A DNA stretch of 64,000 nucleotides from Apium graveolens (GCF_009905375.1 NC_133648.1:88722307-88786306), one strand, 5' to 3'; shown: positions 1 to 11,090, counted from the stretch's first letter. Notes: a model not told the origin generated them from the sequence alone. Program-made: numbers and translations.

Positions 1-1409
1 TATAAATAATATATCATTGATTACGTGATGTATTATGTGCTATATGTGACTTGTTAATTGACTATCGGTCTATATATTCGGTGTTTACTTGATTATTGCA
101 GAACTTTCAATCCGTTAATCGGATTTGGGTAAAACGAAGGGTAGATAGAAGTATGTGTTGAATAGAATTCCATGAGTAAATTATTGATAGATGCTTATGA
201 TATGTGAGCAGAAGAGGCAAGACGTAGGAAAGGGAAACAGGTAGTTGAGGAGTAAAACGGTTGTGATTGGAAGCGAGTGTAGTGTAGTAAGCTAATATCA
301 GGCAAGTGTTTTGAACTTTCTCGAGATATTGTAGTACTTGATAATCCTGTGATATTGCATGTGCTTTGAAGCACAGAAACCTAAATCCTGATTTCAGTTA
401 TTGTTCTTGAGCCATGAATCATATTCTTTCTAATCCATTGATTATTGTATACCCAAACAAGAACCACAAATCTACGATACTACTCCACAAATACATACAA
501 ACTAAATACCAGACACTGAAATGAACTATTATATACTCAACCCATGGTATCTTATACTTTGAAAGACCAAATCCTTGAAACCTTGAAACGTTGATTCATT
601 TGTTATCCAATTCTTTCATTACCCAGCATCCAAGCTTTTAAATTGCCTTATTGATCCTTACAAGGATTGACACCCTTTCATTGTTAAACATTTATTGTTG
701 TTAATGATTTCGGTTATTGTTTATTATTGCATATTCTGTTATTATGTTAGAATTGGATTGTTTTTATAAAATTATGGACCAGATTCGTGGTCAGACCATA
801 TAATGGTCAAGTTAGGCCAATGTGTGCCTTGGATCCAGTAGTTAGAGCAATGCTGTGTGCCTTGCTCGGGGTTAGTGCGTGACTGATCAGCAGCCTAACC
901 TTGATTTTTAAATTAAAAGTATAATATCCAATTCTAAATCATAATCCATTGTTCACTTGATATCATACATATTCACCTGATGATCATTATTCTCAGTCTT
1001 GTCATTGTGACTTGCTGAGCTAGTTAGCTCATTTGTGCGATGTTGTTTATATTCTTTTCAGTTAAAAAGGAACCAGTTGGTAAAGAGGATCCCCAGTCCA
1101 GCGCGAGAGCTAGGGGTTCAGGTTGAGAAAGCTGAGCTAGTAGGCTTCTTTTGGAATAATTTAAGTTTGTAAAAGTTTGTAATAATGTTTAATACTCAGT
1201 TTGAATTTGAAATAGTTGGGATTTGAACGGTTTGTAATATATTAGTGTGTTTGGCTTGTGTGCATACTTTAACCTGTTGTGGTCCGTGGTGGTTGGTAAG
1301 TAGGGTCATTGCATATATTATTATTATCTTTATTATTGTTATAAGCAGGTTATAATTAAGGTGTGTATGTGGACCCCAGTCTTCTGACCCGGGTTTGGAG
1401 GGCGCCACA
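1..1409 (+). repeat. 5' LTR (3' portion) of Tekay element 1
   Basis: Base 1 aligns with base 9273 of the 3' LTR and the match runs to the terminal CCACA at 1409, immediately ahead of the primer binding site. Only the last 1.41 kb of a 3.44-kb LTR is present, so U3 and the promoter of this copy lie outside the window. It contains a hairpin-rich domain (777-899) described in the findings. Confidence 0.93.
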
Positions 1410-1413
1410 GGTT

Positions 1414-1425
1414 TGGTATCAGAGC
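1414..1425 (+). other. Primer binding site, initiator tRNA-Met
   Basis: TGGTATCAGAGC is the exact complement of the 3' end of plant initiator tRNA-Met, the usual minus-strand primer of these elements. It lies four bases after the LTR end, as expected. Confidence 0.93.
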
Positions 1426-1607
1426 TACAGGTTATAAGTCACTGACACAAGCCTAGGTTGATGGGAATGGGTGGAGGGATAGGATTAGAAGTAAGGTATA
1501 GGATGATAGAACGTCGAGAGGTTAGGTGTTATGGTATAACCAGTATTAGTATAGTTTGTGTCGTGGTACGAGATTCTTATATTACGATATGATTTCAGAT
1601 AGTAGAG

Positions 1608-2126
1608 ATGGCCGACTCTTTTATTCCCGTATCAGCTGATCACTCAGAGCCTTCAGTTGGAGCACCAACATCGGATCCACATCCTGTTATTCCACCAGCA
1701 TTGGCTATTCTACCTCCACCGGTGTTGCAACCCGTACCATTGCAGGCTATTCCACCTCCAGGCATGAGGCCACCTGTCAGAGGACCCCCACCAGCTGATT
1801 CAGATTCCACTGGGCATTCAGTAGCGAGTGCCCCATTCCAGTCTACATTGCCCCCAGTTCCTTATTACCGGTATGAGGCTCTTCTATTGGAGCGTGATTC
1901 CTTGTTGGCTCAGATTAGAGAGTTACAACATATCATTAGGACTACAGATGTTGATCATGGTGTGAGGGAGTTTCGAGAGGAGATTCATGTGACACGAAGG
2001 GTTCTTGAGGCTAGGCTACATGGAGCTACACTACCTGGCAGAGGCCCTGATGCACTGCTGGGCTGGGCTACTGAGGTGATGGAGGACTTTGAGAGGCTGG
2101 CAAGACCAGAGTTTCCTTGGAGCTGA
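1608..2126 (+). CDS. Accessory ORF upstream of gag in Tekay element 1
   Basis: A 172-residue open frame lies between the primer site and gag on the sense strand, with an ATG in a good plant context (gagATGGcc) and a TGA stop. Residues about 20-75 are very rich in proline (PPPVLQPVP, PPPGMRPPVRGPPP). Residues about 85-130 look helical and charged, compatible with a short coiled coil (LLLERDSLLAQIRELQHII), and the tail ends WATEVMEDFERLARPEFPWS. It has no transmembrane segment, zinc knuckle or known catalytic motif. It is the first ORF of the genomic RNA, so it could be translated directly and would influence downstream gag initiation. I do not recognise a family and the function is unknown. 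That it survives uninterrupted in an element with two stops in gag-pol is weak evidence of use. Confidence 0.6.
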   Translation: MADSFIPVSADHSEPSVGAPTSDPHPVIPPALAILPPPVLQPVPLQAIPPPGMRPPVRGPPPADSDSTGHSVASAPFQSTLPPVPYYRYEALLLERDSLLAQIRELQHIIRTTDVDHGVREFREEIHVTRRVLEARLHGATLPGRGPDALLGWATEVMEDFERLARPEFPWS

Positions 2127-2580
2127 GTTAGAGATTTTGAGATGGAGATGCTAAGCAGTGTTGTTATGGTTATGTAGTATGGACAGTAGTGTGTAGTGTG
2201 TATCAGTAGACTTTTGAGTTGTATTTATAGACTAGCGATGCTGACTAGTGAGTAGGTTGTTGTACCCTTTTTGCTTTACTTTTGAAGCGTCTTTACGCTT
2301 GTACTACCTAAAACTTTTGATCTATATATCAGTACCTTTTCCTTTCCAACACTGTCATTTACTTTATTGCACCTGTTTTACTTTACCTTATTTATTGCAC
2401 CAGTATATCCAGTGATATCATGTACCCTGTTTTCCCTAACTGTTTATATTCTGTAAAGAAGCATGCAATTTACTTAGTTACAACTATTTTCAAAAAGAGA
2501 TATTTCTATTTCACAAAACTTTTCTTTTATACAAAGTTTTGATTCAAAAGCTAAATAAATTGATTGATTCTTTACGAAAA
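2127..2580 (+). other. Leader between accessory ORF and gag
   Basis: About 450 bases without a convincing ORF, rich in T and pyrimidine runs just before gag. An open frame extends upstream of the gag ATG from 2539 but lacks an ATG there. Confidence 0.5.
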
Positions 2581-3390
2581 ATGCCTCCTAGAAGAAATAC
2601 CCGCACCAACACCCAGAATGAAGAAACCAACAACAACAACAATAACAACCAAAATGATATAAACCAGAATGTGAACCCAGGACCCATGGACCCAGCAATA
2701 GCCCAGATTCTTCAAATCTTGGCCCAACAAACAGTTCACCTGGCACAACAACAGCAGAGACAGACTAATCCCCAGGTAACTTTCAAAACTTTTCAGGCAG
2801 TAAACCCACCAGAATTCAAGGGTTCCTTAGAGCCAATTGAAGCAAATGTGTGGTTAAAGGAAATAGAGAATGCTTTTGCCTTGGTAAAAGTGAAAGAGGA
2901 GCAGAAGGTTGAATTTGCAAGTTACTATCTGAAGAATGAGGCCACCTATTGGTGGGAAATGGTGAAAACATTGGAAAGCACAGATGTTATTACTTGGGAA
3001 AGGTTTAAGGAATTGTTTTTAGAAAAGTATTTTCCTCAGTTTGTTCAGGATCAAATGGAGCTGAAGTTTTTAGAATTAAAGCAAGGGAACATGTCGGTAA
3101 TAGATTATGAGGGGAAGTTTGAGGAATTGTCAAGGTATGTGCCATCGTATGTTGATACTGATAGAAAGAAAGCTAAGAGATTCCAGCAAGGCTTGAAGCC
3201 ATGGATCAGAGGGAAGGTATCTATTTTTGAATTGGATACCTATGCCGGGGTTGTACAGAAAGCTATGATCGCAGAGACAGAGAGTGAGATGTTCCAGAAA
3301 GAAAAGGAAAGCAAGAAAAGGAAAGTTGAGGGAAGTGAGGGTCAGTCACAAACAGGGAAGTTTCCAAATTTTAAGAAGGGCAAGTTTTAG
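2581..3390 (+). CDS. gag: gag, N-terminal part (capsid), ended by in-frame TAG
   Basis: Structural protein that would form the cytoplasmic virus-like particle. The start is the ATG at 2581 (MPPRRNTRTN), because MPPRR-type starts are usual for this clade. The frame opens about 14 codons earlier, but on a TTG. Residues 1-60 are Asn/Gln-rich. A retrotransposon gag domain follows with its Trp-containing core (VWLKEIENAF, YYLKNEATYWWEMV, WERFKELFLEKYFPQFVQ, LKQGNMSVIDYEGKFEEL). Near the end, ESKKRKVEG resembles a classical basic nuclear import signal. TAG at 3388-3390 cuts the frame before the zinc knuckles, and the same frame continues after it. I read this as a disabling mutation, since no readthrough context is evident, though programmed readthrough cannot be excluded. 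Confidence 0.9.
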   Translation: MPPRRNTRTNTQNEETNNNNNNNQNDINQNVNPGPMDPAIAQILQILAQQTVHLAQQQQRQTNPQVTFKTFQAVNPPEFKGSLEPIEANVWLKEIENAFALVKVKEEQKVEFASYYLKNEATYWWEMVKTLESTDVITWERFKELFLEKYFPQFVQDQMELKFLELKQGNMSVIDYEGKFEELSRYVPSYVDTDRKKAKRFQQGLKPWIRGKVSIFELDTYAGVVQKAMIAETESEMFQKEKESKKRKVEGSEGQSQTGKFPNFKKGKF

Positions 3391-4086
3391 CCAAGGAGAA
3401 ATTTTAATTTCAGGAGACAAAATGCAGGAGACGGAGGCCAGGGCAATCGTTCAGCTAATGTGAATCAGCCGAATCAGTTGAGATTAACTTTTCCAGATTG
3501 TCAAGTATGTGGAAAGAAGCATGGAGGAGTTTGTAACAAGTTGAATGTGGTATGTTTTAAATGCAACCAGAAAGGGCACTACTCGAGGGAGTGCCGAAAT
3601 CAGCCAGCAAGAGAGCCAGCAAATAAGGATCAGCCTATCCGGAATCCAGCAGTGAAAGTTCCAGTCATTGGATTTACATGCTTTAAATATGGGAAGCCAG
3701 GACATATGGCCAGGGATTGCAAGACACCAACCCCAGTCAGTAATGCATTAAGGATTATGGAATCTACCCCAACAGTGAATGAGACTCTGAGGGCTAGAGT
3801 TTTTGACATGTCGGTGAAGGATGCGATCCAGGATACGGATGTCGTGGCAGGTACGCTTAATGTGAATTCTTTATGTGCCAAAGTGTTAATAGATTCGGGA
3901 GCAACTCGATCGTTTGTTTCACAAGATTTTGTTAGTAAGTTAAATTGTCCAGTTGGGTATTTAAATGAAATAATGACTGTGGAATTAGCAAATCAAGAAC
4001 GTGTAACTATTAACCAAGTTTATGGGAATTGTGAGATTGAGATTTCTGGTAGTAAGTTTTGTGTAGATTTGATACCGTTTAAGTAA
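3391..4086 (+). CDS. gag C-terminus (zinc knuckles) and protease, ended by in-frame TAA
   Basis: Same frame as the preceding gag segment. It carries a short Cys/His cluster (CQVCGKKHGGVC), one canonical CCHC knuckle (CFKCNQKGHYSREC) for RNA binding, and a second knuckle in which the second Cys is Tyr (CFKYGKPGHMARDC, codon 3688-3690). An aspartic protease follows with active site DSGA at 3892-3903 (LIDSGATRSFVSQDF), the enzyme that processes the polyprotein. TAA at 4084-4086 interrupts the frame inside the protease, just before the conserved GMDWL segment that continues in the same frame at 4111. Two stops within one long frame mean the full Gag-Pol product cannot be made from this copy without suppression. 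Confidence 0.88.
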   Translation, partial: PRRNFNFRRQNAGDGGQGNRSANVNQPNQLRLTFPDCQVCGKKHGGVCNKLNVVCFKCNQKGHYSRECRNQPAREPANKDQPIRNPAVKVPVIGFTCFKYGKPGHMARDCKTPTPVSNALRIMESTPTVNETLRARVFDMSVKDAIQDTDVVAGTLNVNSLCAKVLIDSGATRSFVSQDFVSKLNCPVGYLNEIMTVELANQERVTINQVYGNCEIEISGSKFCVDLIPFK

Positions 4087-7000
4087 AGAGAATTTGACGT
4101 TATATCAGGAATGGATTGGTTATCTAAGCATGATGCTCAGATAGATTGTCAAAATAAGAAAGTAATGGTGAAAACGCCAGACGAAAGAATAGTAACGTTC
4201 AAGGGACAGAAGCAGGTAAAGAAGTTCTTAACGATGATTCAAGCCAAGAAGTTACTACGACAAGGATGTGAGCATTTCGTAGCATATGTGATCGACAGAA
4301 GTCAGGAGCCAGCAAAACTTGAAGATATTCCAGTTGTAAATGAATTTCCAGACGTATTTCCCGACGAGTTACCAGGACTTCCTCCAGATAGAGAAATTGA
4401 ATTTGCAATCGACTTAGCACCTGGAACCGAACCAGTATCCAAGGCCCCGTATAGAATGGCGCCCGTTGAGATGAAAGAGTTAGCAAAACAATTGCAAGAG
4501 TTGTTAGAGAAAGGAGTAATTAGACCCAGCGTATCCCCGTGGGGTGCACCGGTATTATTTGTCAAGAAGAAGGATGGAAGCATGAGAATGTGCATCGACT
4601 ATAGGGAGCTCAACAAGTTGACGATCAAGAATAAGTATCTGTTACCCAGAATTGATGATTTGTTTGACCAATTGAAGGGAGCCAAGTATTTCTCCAAAAT
4701 CGATTTAAGATCAGGATATCATCAGCTGAAGATCAAACCAGAAGATATACCAAAGACAGCTTTCAAAATAAGGTATGGGCATTACGAGTTTTTAGTGATG
4801 TCTTTTGGATTGACCAACGCCCCAGCAGCGTTTATGGACCTGATGAATAGAATTTTCAAGGAATATTTGGACAAGTTCGTTATAGTATTTATAGACGATA
4901 TTTTGATCTATTCAAAGACGGAGGAGGATCATACGGAACATTTAAGGACAGCTTTGGAGATTTTAAGGAAAAAGAAGTTATATGCTAAATTATCGAAGTG
5001 TGAGTTTTGGCTACAGGAAGTTCAGTTCTTAGGACACATAGTCAGTAACGAAGGGATCAAAGTGGACCCGGCAAAGATCGAGGCAATTACGAATTGGGAA
5101 AGACCGAGAACACCCACTGAGGTAAGAAGTTTCTTGGGATTGGCAGGATATTATCGACGATTCGTTCAGAATTTCTCAAGAATTGCAACACCATTGACAA
5201 AGCTTACACGAAAGAATGAAAAGTTTATATGGAATGACAAGTGCGAAGAAAGTTTTCAGGAATTGAAGCGGAGATTAATCACAACACCTGTTTTGTCACT
5301 TCCAGACGATCAAGGGAATTTCGTAATTTATAGCGATGCTTCTTATAAAGGATTAGGATGTGTTCTTATGCAGCACGACAAGGTGATTGCGTATGCGTCA
5401 AGGCAATTGAAACCACACGAACAGAAGTACCCTACTCATGATTTGGAGTTAGCAGCTATAGTTTTCGCTTTGAAGATTTGGAGACATTATTTGTATGGAG
5501 AAAAGTGTGAGATTTTCACGGATCACAAAAGTTTGAAATATATATTTTCCCAGAAGGAACTTAATATGAGACAAAGGAGATGGTTAAAATTGATCAAAGA
5601 TTATGATTGCTCGATTAATTATCATCCCGGTAAGGCGAACGTTGTAGCAGATGCGTTAAGTCGGAAGGAAAAGTTAAATGTATTATCCGTACCTGAAGAG
5701 ATATATAAAGAATTTCAAAAATTGGAATTGGAGATTAGAATTTGCAAGCCTGAGGAAGCAAAAGTGTACGGTATGATTTTCCAACCGGAGTTATTGGAAA
5801 AAATAAAGAAATGCCAGAAAGAGGTAATGGATCAAGATATAAATAGTTTGGTAGGTGAGGAATTATGCACGCAACAAGATGATCAAGGTATTCTTAGGTT
5901 TTCTTCAAGAATTTGGATTCCACCAGTAACGGAGCTGAAAAATGAAATTTTACAAGAGGCACATAGTTCAAGATATTCCATCCATCCAGGAAGTACCAAA
6001 ATGTACAGAGATTTAAAGAAGAATTATTGGTGGCCAAATATGAAGAGGGAAATTGCGGAATGGGTTAGCAAATGCTATACCTGTCAGAAAGTTAAAGCAG
6101 AGCATCAGAGACCAAGCGGATTGCTACAACCATTGGAGATTCCAGAGTGGAAGTGGGAACATATTGCCATGGATTTCATAGTTGGATTACCAAGGACAAG
6201 GGCTAATCATGATGCCATTTGGGTTATAGTAGATAGACTTACCAAGTCAGCTCATTTTCTGCCTATAAATGAAAGATTTTCGCTCGACAAGTTAGTTCAT
6301 ATGTACTTGAAAAAGATCATAGTTCGTCATGGAGTTCTAGTGTCTATTGTATCTGATCGAGATCCAAAATTTAATTCAAGATTTTGGAAGAGTTTTCAAG
6401 AATGTTTGGGAACAAGATTGAATATGAGTACGGCCTATCACCCCCAAACGGATGGCCAAAGTGAAAGAACGATCCAGACAATCGAGGACATGCTACGTGT
6501 TTGTGCTATTGATTTCAAAGGAAGTTGGGACGAGCATTTACCCCTAGTAGAGTTTGCTTATAACAACAGTTATCACGCCAGTATTGGGATGCCACCTTAT
6601 GAAGCCCTTTATGGACGCAAATGTAGATCTCCAGTATATTGGGATGAAGTAGGAGAACGCAAAATACTCGGACCCGAATTGGTGCAGCAGACAAAGGAAG
6701 TTGTTGAAATTATCCTGAAAAGATTAATAGCCGCACAAAATCGTCAAAGGAAATATGCAGACCAGTCAAGAAAAGACATGGAATTTGAAGAAAGAAGCTT
6801 GGTATTATTGAAAGTATCACCGTGGAAAGGACTAACGAGGTTTGGGAAGAAAGGGAAGCTAAACCCAAGATATGTCGGACCTTTTGAAATCCTAAAGCGT
6901 ATTGGCAAGGTAGCTTACGAGTTGGCGTTACCTCCGCACATGGAGCACATTCACAATGTTTTTCACATATCAATGCTTAAGAAATATAATCCAGACTTCA

Positions 7001-7209
7001 TGCATATAATAGAATATAAGCCAATAGAACTTCAAGCAGATTTATCATATGTAGAGAGTCCGATAGAGATTCTAGAGGAAAGAGAGAAAGTATTGAGAAA
7101 TAAAGTGGTAAAGTTAGTAAGAGTATTGTGGAGAAACCCAAAGGTTGAAGAGTCAACCTGGGAGTTAGAAAGTGATATGAGAGAAAAGTACCCTCATTTG
7201 TTTTCTTAG
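4087..7209 (+). CDS. pol: pol: protease end, reverse transcriptase, RNase H, integrase, chromodomain-like tail
   Basis: Residues are numbered from the Met at 4111, which is internal to the polyprotein. Residues 1-60 are the protease end ([14 protein letters not shown]). RT covers about 110-300 with catalytic FIDD at 4888-4899 (residues 260-263). RNase H has SDAS with Asp 409 and then DLELAAI and FTDHKSL. Integrase has a zinc-binding region ([14 protein letters not shown]) and a complete triad Asp 688, Asp 749, Glu 785, with the last two spaced as in DD35E enzymes. The tail has the [10 protein letters not shown] module, then a chromodomain-like segment ([19 protein letters not shown]) thought to steer integration into heterochromatin. 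All catalytic residues are present. Lost use of the frame comes from the two upstream stops only. Confidence 0.95.
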   Translation, partial: REFDVISGMDWLSKHDAQIDCQNKKVMVKTPDERIVTFKGQKQVKKFLTMIQAKKLLRQGCEHFVAYVIDRSQEPAKLEDIPVVNEFPDVFPDELPGLPPDREIEFAIDLAPGTEPVSKAPYRMAPVEMKELAKQLQELLEKGVIRPSVSPWGAPVLFVKKKDGSMRMCIDYRELNKLTIKNKYLLPRIDDLFDQLKGAKYFSKIDLRSGYHQLKIKPEDIPKTAFKIRYGHYEFLVMSFGLTNAPAAFMDLMNRIFKEYLDKFVIVFIDDILIYSKTEEDHTEHLRTALEILRKKKLYAKLSKCEFWLQEVQFLGHIVSNEGIKVDPAKIEAITNWERPRTPTEVRSFLGLAGYYRRFVQNFSRIATPLTKLTRKNEKFIWNDKCEESFQELKRRLITTPVLSLPDDQGNFVIYSDASYKGLGCVLMQHDKVIAYASRQLKPHEQKYPTHDLELAAIVFALKIWRHYLYGEKCEIFTDHKSLKYIFSQKELNMRQRRWLKLIKDYDCSINYHPGKANVVADALSRKEKLNVLSVPEEIYKEFQKLELEIRICKPEEAKVYGMIFQPELLEKIKKCQKEVMDQDINSLVGEELCTQQDDQGILRFSSRIWIPPVTELKNEILQEAHSSRYSIHPGSTKMYRDLKKNYWWPNMKREIAEWVSKCYTCQKVKAEHQRPSGLLQPLEIPEWKWEHIAMDFIVGLPRTRANHDAIWVIVDRLTKSAHFLPINERFSLDKLVHMYLKKIIVRHGVLVSIVSDRDPKFNSRFWKSFQECLGTRLNMSTAYHPQTDGQSERTIQTIEDMLRVCAIDFKGSWDEHLPLVEFAYNNSYHASIGMPPYEALYGRKCRSPVYWDEVGERKILGPELVQQTKEVVEIILKRLIAAQNRQRKYADQSRKDMEFEERSLVLLKVSPWKGLTRFGKKGKLNPRYVGPFEILKRIGKVAYELALPPHMEHIHNVFHISMLKKYNPDFMHIIEYKPIELQADLSYVESPIEILEEREKVLRNKVVKLVRVLWRNPKVEESTWELESDMREKYPHLFS

Positions 7210-7233
7210 AGATTCTAAGGACATAATCCTTTT

Positions 7234-7246
7234 AAGGGGGGAAGGA
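7234..7246 (+). other. Polypurine tract of Tekay element 1
   Basis: AAGGGGGGAAGGA directly precedes the TG of the 3' LTR, the standard plus-strand primer position. Confidence 0.9.
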
Positions 7247-10200
7247 TGTAATATCCGGGATATATCGTGTAATTATTTTTGCTATTATATAATTATTATG
7301 TGTGTTCAGTATCTATTCTGTGAGCTAATTGTTAAGTGTTATCTGTACTTGAATATTTAAAAATAATATTAATTGAGTATTTTAATTTTTATATGTTCAA
7401 AATAAAATATAGATAATTGTCATATCTTCCTAATTATTTTTATGTTGGTTTATGGATTTATAAGAATTATATGAAATTTCTAAAATCTTTTCCCGAATAA
7501 TTAAAATCTATTTTATAAAAACGGGAACCAACCGACGTCAACCGTTGTTACGTTTTTGGAACCCGAAACTCTTTCGAGAACTCCTTCCTAACCTAATTGT
7601 AATATTCCGAGCATATTCCATGTTTCGATTTTTTCGATCCGGCGTACGGTTTGTCCTGCGCGGGTCCCGGCGCAACATTTTTGATACAATATTCGTTTCG
7701 GTAAATCAATAAAACCCGTATTTTCGATAAACGGGAGCTTTTTATTAAACTATCACAATTATCACTTCGTAATACGTGTAACCAGGCGCTAAGACCAAGA
7801 CCGCAGTACAAATTGTACTGATTTGGATAATTATCCCGAAAACCGATATCGTTTGGATCAGTTTTTACAAATAAACGTACCGTTTTATATCCGGAATGAT
7901 CCAACGGGATACAAATTTTCCGTAATTATAAATATCCTTTTACCGTATTTTATTTCGTATCAAAATCATTTGCAGATAGTTAATTATATAATTTTCAGAG
8001 AAAAGCCCTAATTTCCTAAAACTGTTCTAAGAATCAAACAGCAAAACGAAGGCGTTACCGATCTCTGTTTTCAAAGCTTGAGTAACCAAAACGAAGGATT
8101 TGAAGTGTTCTATCAGATTCTGAGCTTTGTTTCACTGCAGAAATCAAGGTTATTTTTCTAAAAATTTATTTATTTTCGAATTTATTTTATTAAAAATATG
8201 AATTTTTGTTCGGATGATTGTTTGTATAATTTGATGATTGCATGTTGTAGAGCTTGTTTTCCTGATGATTTTCATATGTCATACGTCTGATTTGGAGTTC
8301 AATAACATGTTCAAATTTGAGTTTGATTTTCGAATTTCAAAATTAGGGTTTATAACCCGTATGAATGTTCTTAATTGAAATTTGGGGGTTTCTTATTCTG
8401 TGTTAGATTGATGTTGTGTTATAGTGGGTTGTGTTCTCTGTGAAATTTACAATCTAGTCGTATAAGTTTCATGAACCAACGAGGTCTGTAGAGAAGGGAG
8501 TTGTGTTTTGAAGTTTTCCGATGTTCGCCGAAAACTGGAAAACTTCACGGCCAAATTCCGGCCAACTCAGGGATTGTTAGGATGAATTGATTGCATGGTT
8601 GTATTCCTGATGTTGTGTAGATGTGATCTGGAGGTGTTGGTGGGGTGAGGACGCCGGGAACGTGTTCTCCGGCGAACCCGACTGTTTTCCGGCGAAGGGC
8701 TGGAAAATTACAATTTAGTACCCCAACTTTTGAAAACGATGCAGTTAGGTCCCTGAAGTTTCCAGACTTTGCAAATTTAGGATTCCTGTTTATAAAATGT
8801 TTAAAAATCATATTTCCAATTTATTTTTATTATAAAAATTCATTTTTAAATTCTGAAAATTCTAAAAATTATTATTTTAATTTTGAAAATTATTTTTAAT
8901 TCACAAATAAATCTAAATTAATTAGTTAATTAATTTCAGTTAATTTATAATTGATTAATTGGTCAATTAATTCGAAAATTAATTGATTAATTGATTTAAT
9001 TAATTATTAATTGATTTTAATTAATTATTTAATTAGATTTAATTATTTAAAAATGATTTAAAAATTCTGAAAAATAGTTTCGAGTTTTAAAATATTATTC
9101 TAAATTATTTCCAAGGCTCGATAATTATTCTAAAATTATTTCGGAGCCAGAATGGGCCAACCGAACCCTTTTTATTAACCCGAAATTGATCCAACGACCC
9201 GTTTTAATTCCGAAAAATGTTTTTAAAATCATTTTAAATACCAGAAAGCCTATTTATGACCCGAGACTTCTTTATAAATAATATATCATTGATTACGTGA
9301 TGTATTATGTGCTATATGTGACTTGTTAATTGACTATCGGTCTATATATTCGGTGTTTACTTGATTATTGCATAACTTTCAATCCGTTAATCGGATTTGG
9401 GTAAAACGAAGGGTAGATAGAAGTATGTGTTGAATAGAATTCCATGAGTAAATTATTGATAGATGCTTATGATATGTGAGCAGAAGAGGCAAGACGTAGG
9501 AAAGGGAAACAGGTAGTTGAGGAGTAAAACGGTTGTGATTGGAAGCGAGTGCAGTGTAGTAAGCTAATACCAGGCAAGTGTTCTAAACTTTCTCGAGATA
9601 TTGTAGTACTTGATAATCCTGTGATATTGCAAGTGCTTTGAAGCACAGAAACCTAAATCCTGATTTCAGTTATTGTTCTTGAGCCATGAATCATATTCTT
9701 TCTAATCCATTGATTATTGTATACCCAAACAAGAACCACAAATCTACGATACTACTCCACAAATACATACAAACTAAATACCAGACACTGAAATGAACTA
9801 TTATATACTCAACCCATGGTATCTTATACTTTGAAAGACCAAATCCTTGAAACCTTGAAACGTTGATTCCTTTGTTATCCAATTCTTTCATTACCCAACA
9901 TCCAAGCTTTTAAATTGCCTTATTGATCCTTACAAGGATTGACACCCTTTCATTGTTAAACATTTATTGTTGTTAATGATTTCGGTTATTGTTTATTATT
10001 GCATATTCTGTTATTATGTTAGAATTGGATTGTTTTTATAAAATTGTGGACCAGATTCGTGGTCAGACCATATAATGGTCAAGTTAGGCCAATGTGTGCC
10101 TTGGATCCAGTAGTTAGAGCAATGTTGTGTGCCTTGCTCGGGGTTAGTGCGTGACTGATCAGCAGCCTAACCTTGATTTTTAAATTAAAAGTATAATATC

Positions 10201-10683
10201 CAATTCTAAATCATAATCCATTGTTCACTTGATATCATAACCATATTCACCTGATGATCATTATTCTCAGTTTTGTCATTGTGACTTGCTGAGCTAGTTA
10301 GCTCATTTGTGCGATGTTGTTTATATTCTTTTCAGTTAAAAAGGAACCAGTTGGTAAAGAGGATCCCCAGTCCAGCGCGAGAGCTAGGGGTTCAGGTTGA
10401 GAAAGCTGAGCTAGTAGGCTTCTTTTGGAATAATTTAAGTTTGTAAAAGTTTGTAATAATGTTTAATACTCAGTTTGAATTTGAAATAGTTGGGATTTGA
10501 ACGGTTTGTAATATATTAGTGTGTTTGGCTTGTGTGCATACTTTAACCTGTTGTGGTCTGTGGTGGTTGGTAAGTAGGGTCATTGCATATATTATTATTA
10601 TCTTTATTATTGTTATAAGCAGGTTATAATTAAGGTGTGTGTGTGGACCCCAAACTTCTGACCCGGGTTTGGAGGGCGCCACA
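7247..10683 (+). repeat. 3' LTR of Tekay element 1 (full length)
   Basis: 3,437 bp from TGTAATATCC to GGCGCCACA, with TG and CA ends. It holds no supported gene. The first 500 bp contain a block (about 7518-7730) recognisably shared with the other gypsy LTR family of this window. About 8515-8705 is rich in CCGG/CCGGC. About 8915-9055 is an almost pure A/T tract of TTAATTAA-type words. The last 1.41 kb duplicates positions 1-1409. Short open frames inside (for example 8645-8899 and its complement) are not supported as genes. Confidence 0.93.
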
Positions 10684-11090
10684 CAAGTCATTCTCAATCG
10701 ATAGCCTGATTAACGAATATATGTTATAGCTTCAATGGATAATCATTTGTATATATCAACGGATGACTAAAGATTGTCAACAGATGATAACGAAGCTTCC
10801 AACGGATAATCATATCACATCAGTTGATCATATCCTGATTGTTAGATGAATTTTGATTCTTGACTTAGCCAATTCTCAACATAAACTGTTGTGCTGTCGA
10901 ATTTATTGTAGCTAATCATTTAATTGATTAGATTGTAGAAACCTCAAGTTTATATTAATAAAATAATATATTACTCAATTTTTTTGAGTCTATTTTAATT
11001 CCGTAAATATAATAAAGAACTTGTAATGAATCAAAAAAGATTGTAGGTATCGTATTCAACCGCCCCTCTACGATACTTTGGGACTAATAG
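10684..11090 (+). repeat. 3' end of a SIRE-like copia LTR, split by Tekay element 1
   Basis: The stretch carries several TCAACGGATGA-like words (10731-10809) found in the two other SIRE-like LTRs of this window. It ends with a TATTCAACCGCCCCTCTACGAT stretch like the ATTCAACCCCCCTTCT U5 end at 28165 and its reverse-strand counterpart near 53760. I infer that Tekay 1 inserted in this LTR and that the rest lies left of the window. The exact right end is uncertain, near GGGACTAATA. Confidence 0.5.

Larger units (their letters stand above)
1..10683 (+). mobile_element. Tekay/Del-type Ty3/gypsy retrotransposon (left end outside window)
   Basis: The order is partial 5' LTR, tRNA-Met primer site, accessory ORF, gag, protease, reverse transcriptase, RNase H, integrase, chromodomain-like tail, polypurine tract, 3' LTR. 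Integrase after RT places it in Ty3/gypsy. The C-terminal tail after integrase and the LTRs of more than 3 kb fit the Tekay (Del) chromovirus lineage. Compared by eye, the two copies of the LTR 3' portion differ at about 15 bases plus one 2-bp indel over 1.4 kb, so insertion was recent. The coding frame has just two stop codons. The right flank is CAAGT; the left flank is outside the window, so the target duplication cannot be checked. Confidence 0.93.

Noticed and set aside
1196..1408. Minus-strand open frames in the Tekay LTR (also 10470-10697)
   Set aside because: They exist in both LTR copies only because the LTRs are duplicates; no motif, antisense to the element.
8645..8899. Overlapping open frames on both strands in the 3' LTR of Tekay 1
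   Set aside because: GC-rich CCGG island gives chance open frames; low complexity and no homologous frame in the other LTR family.
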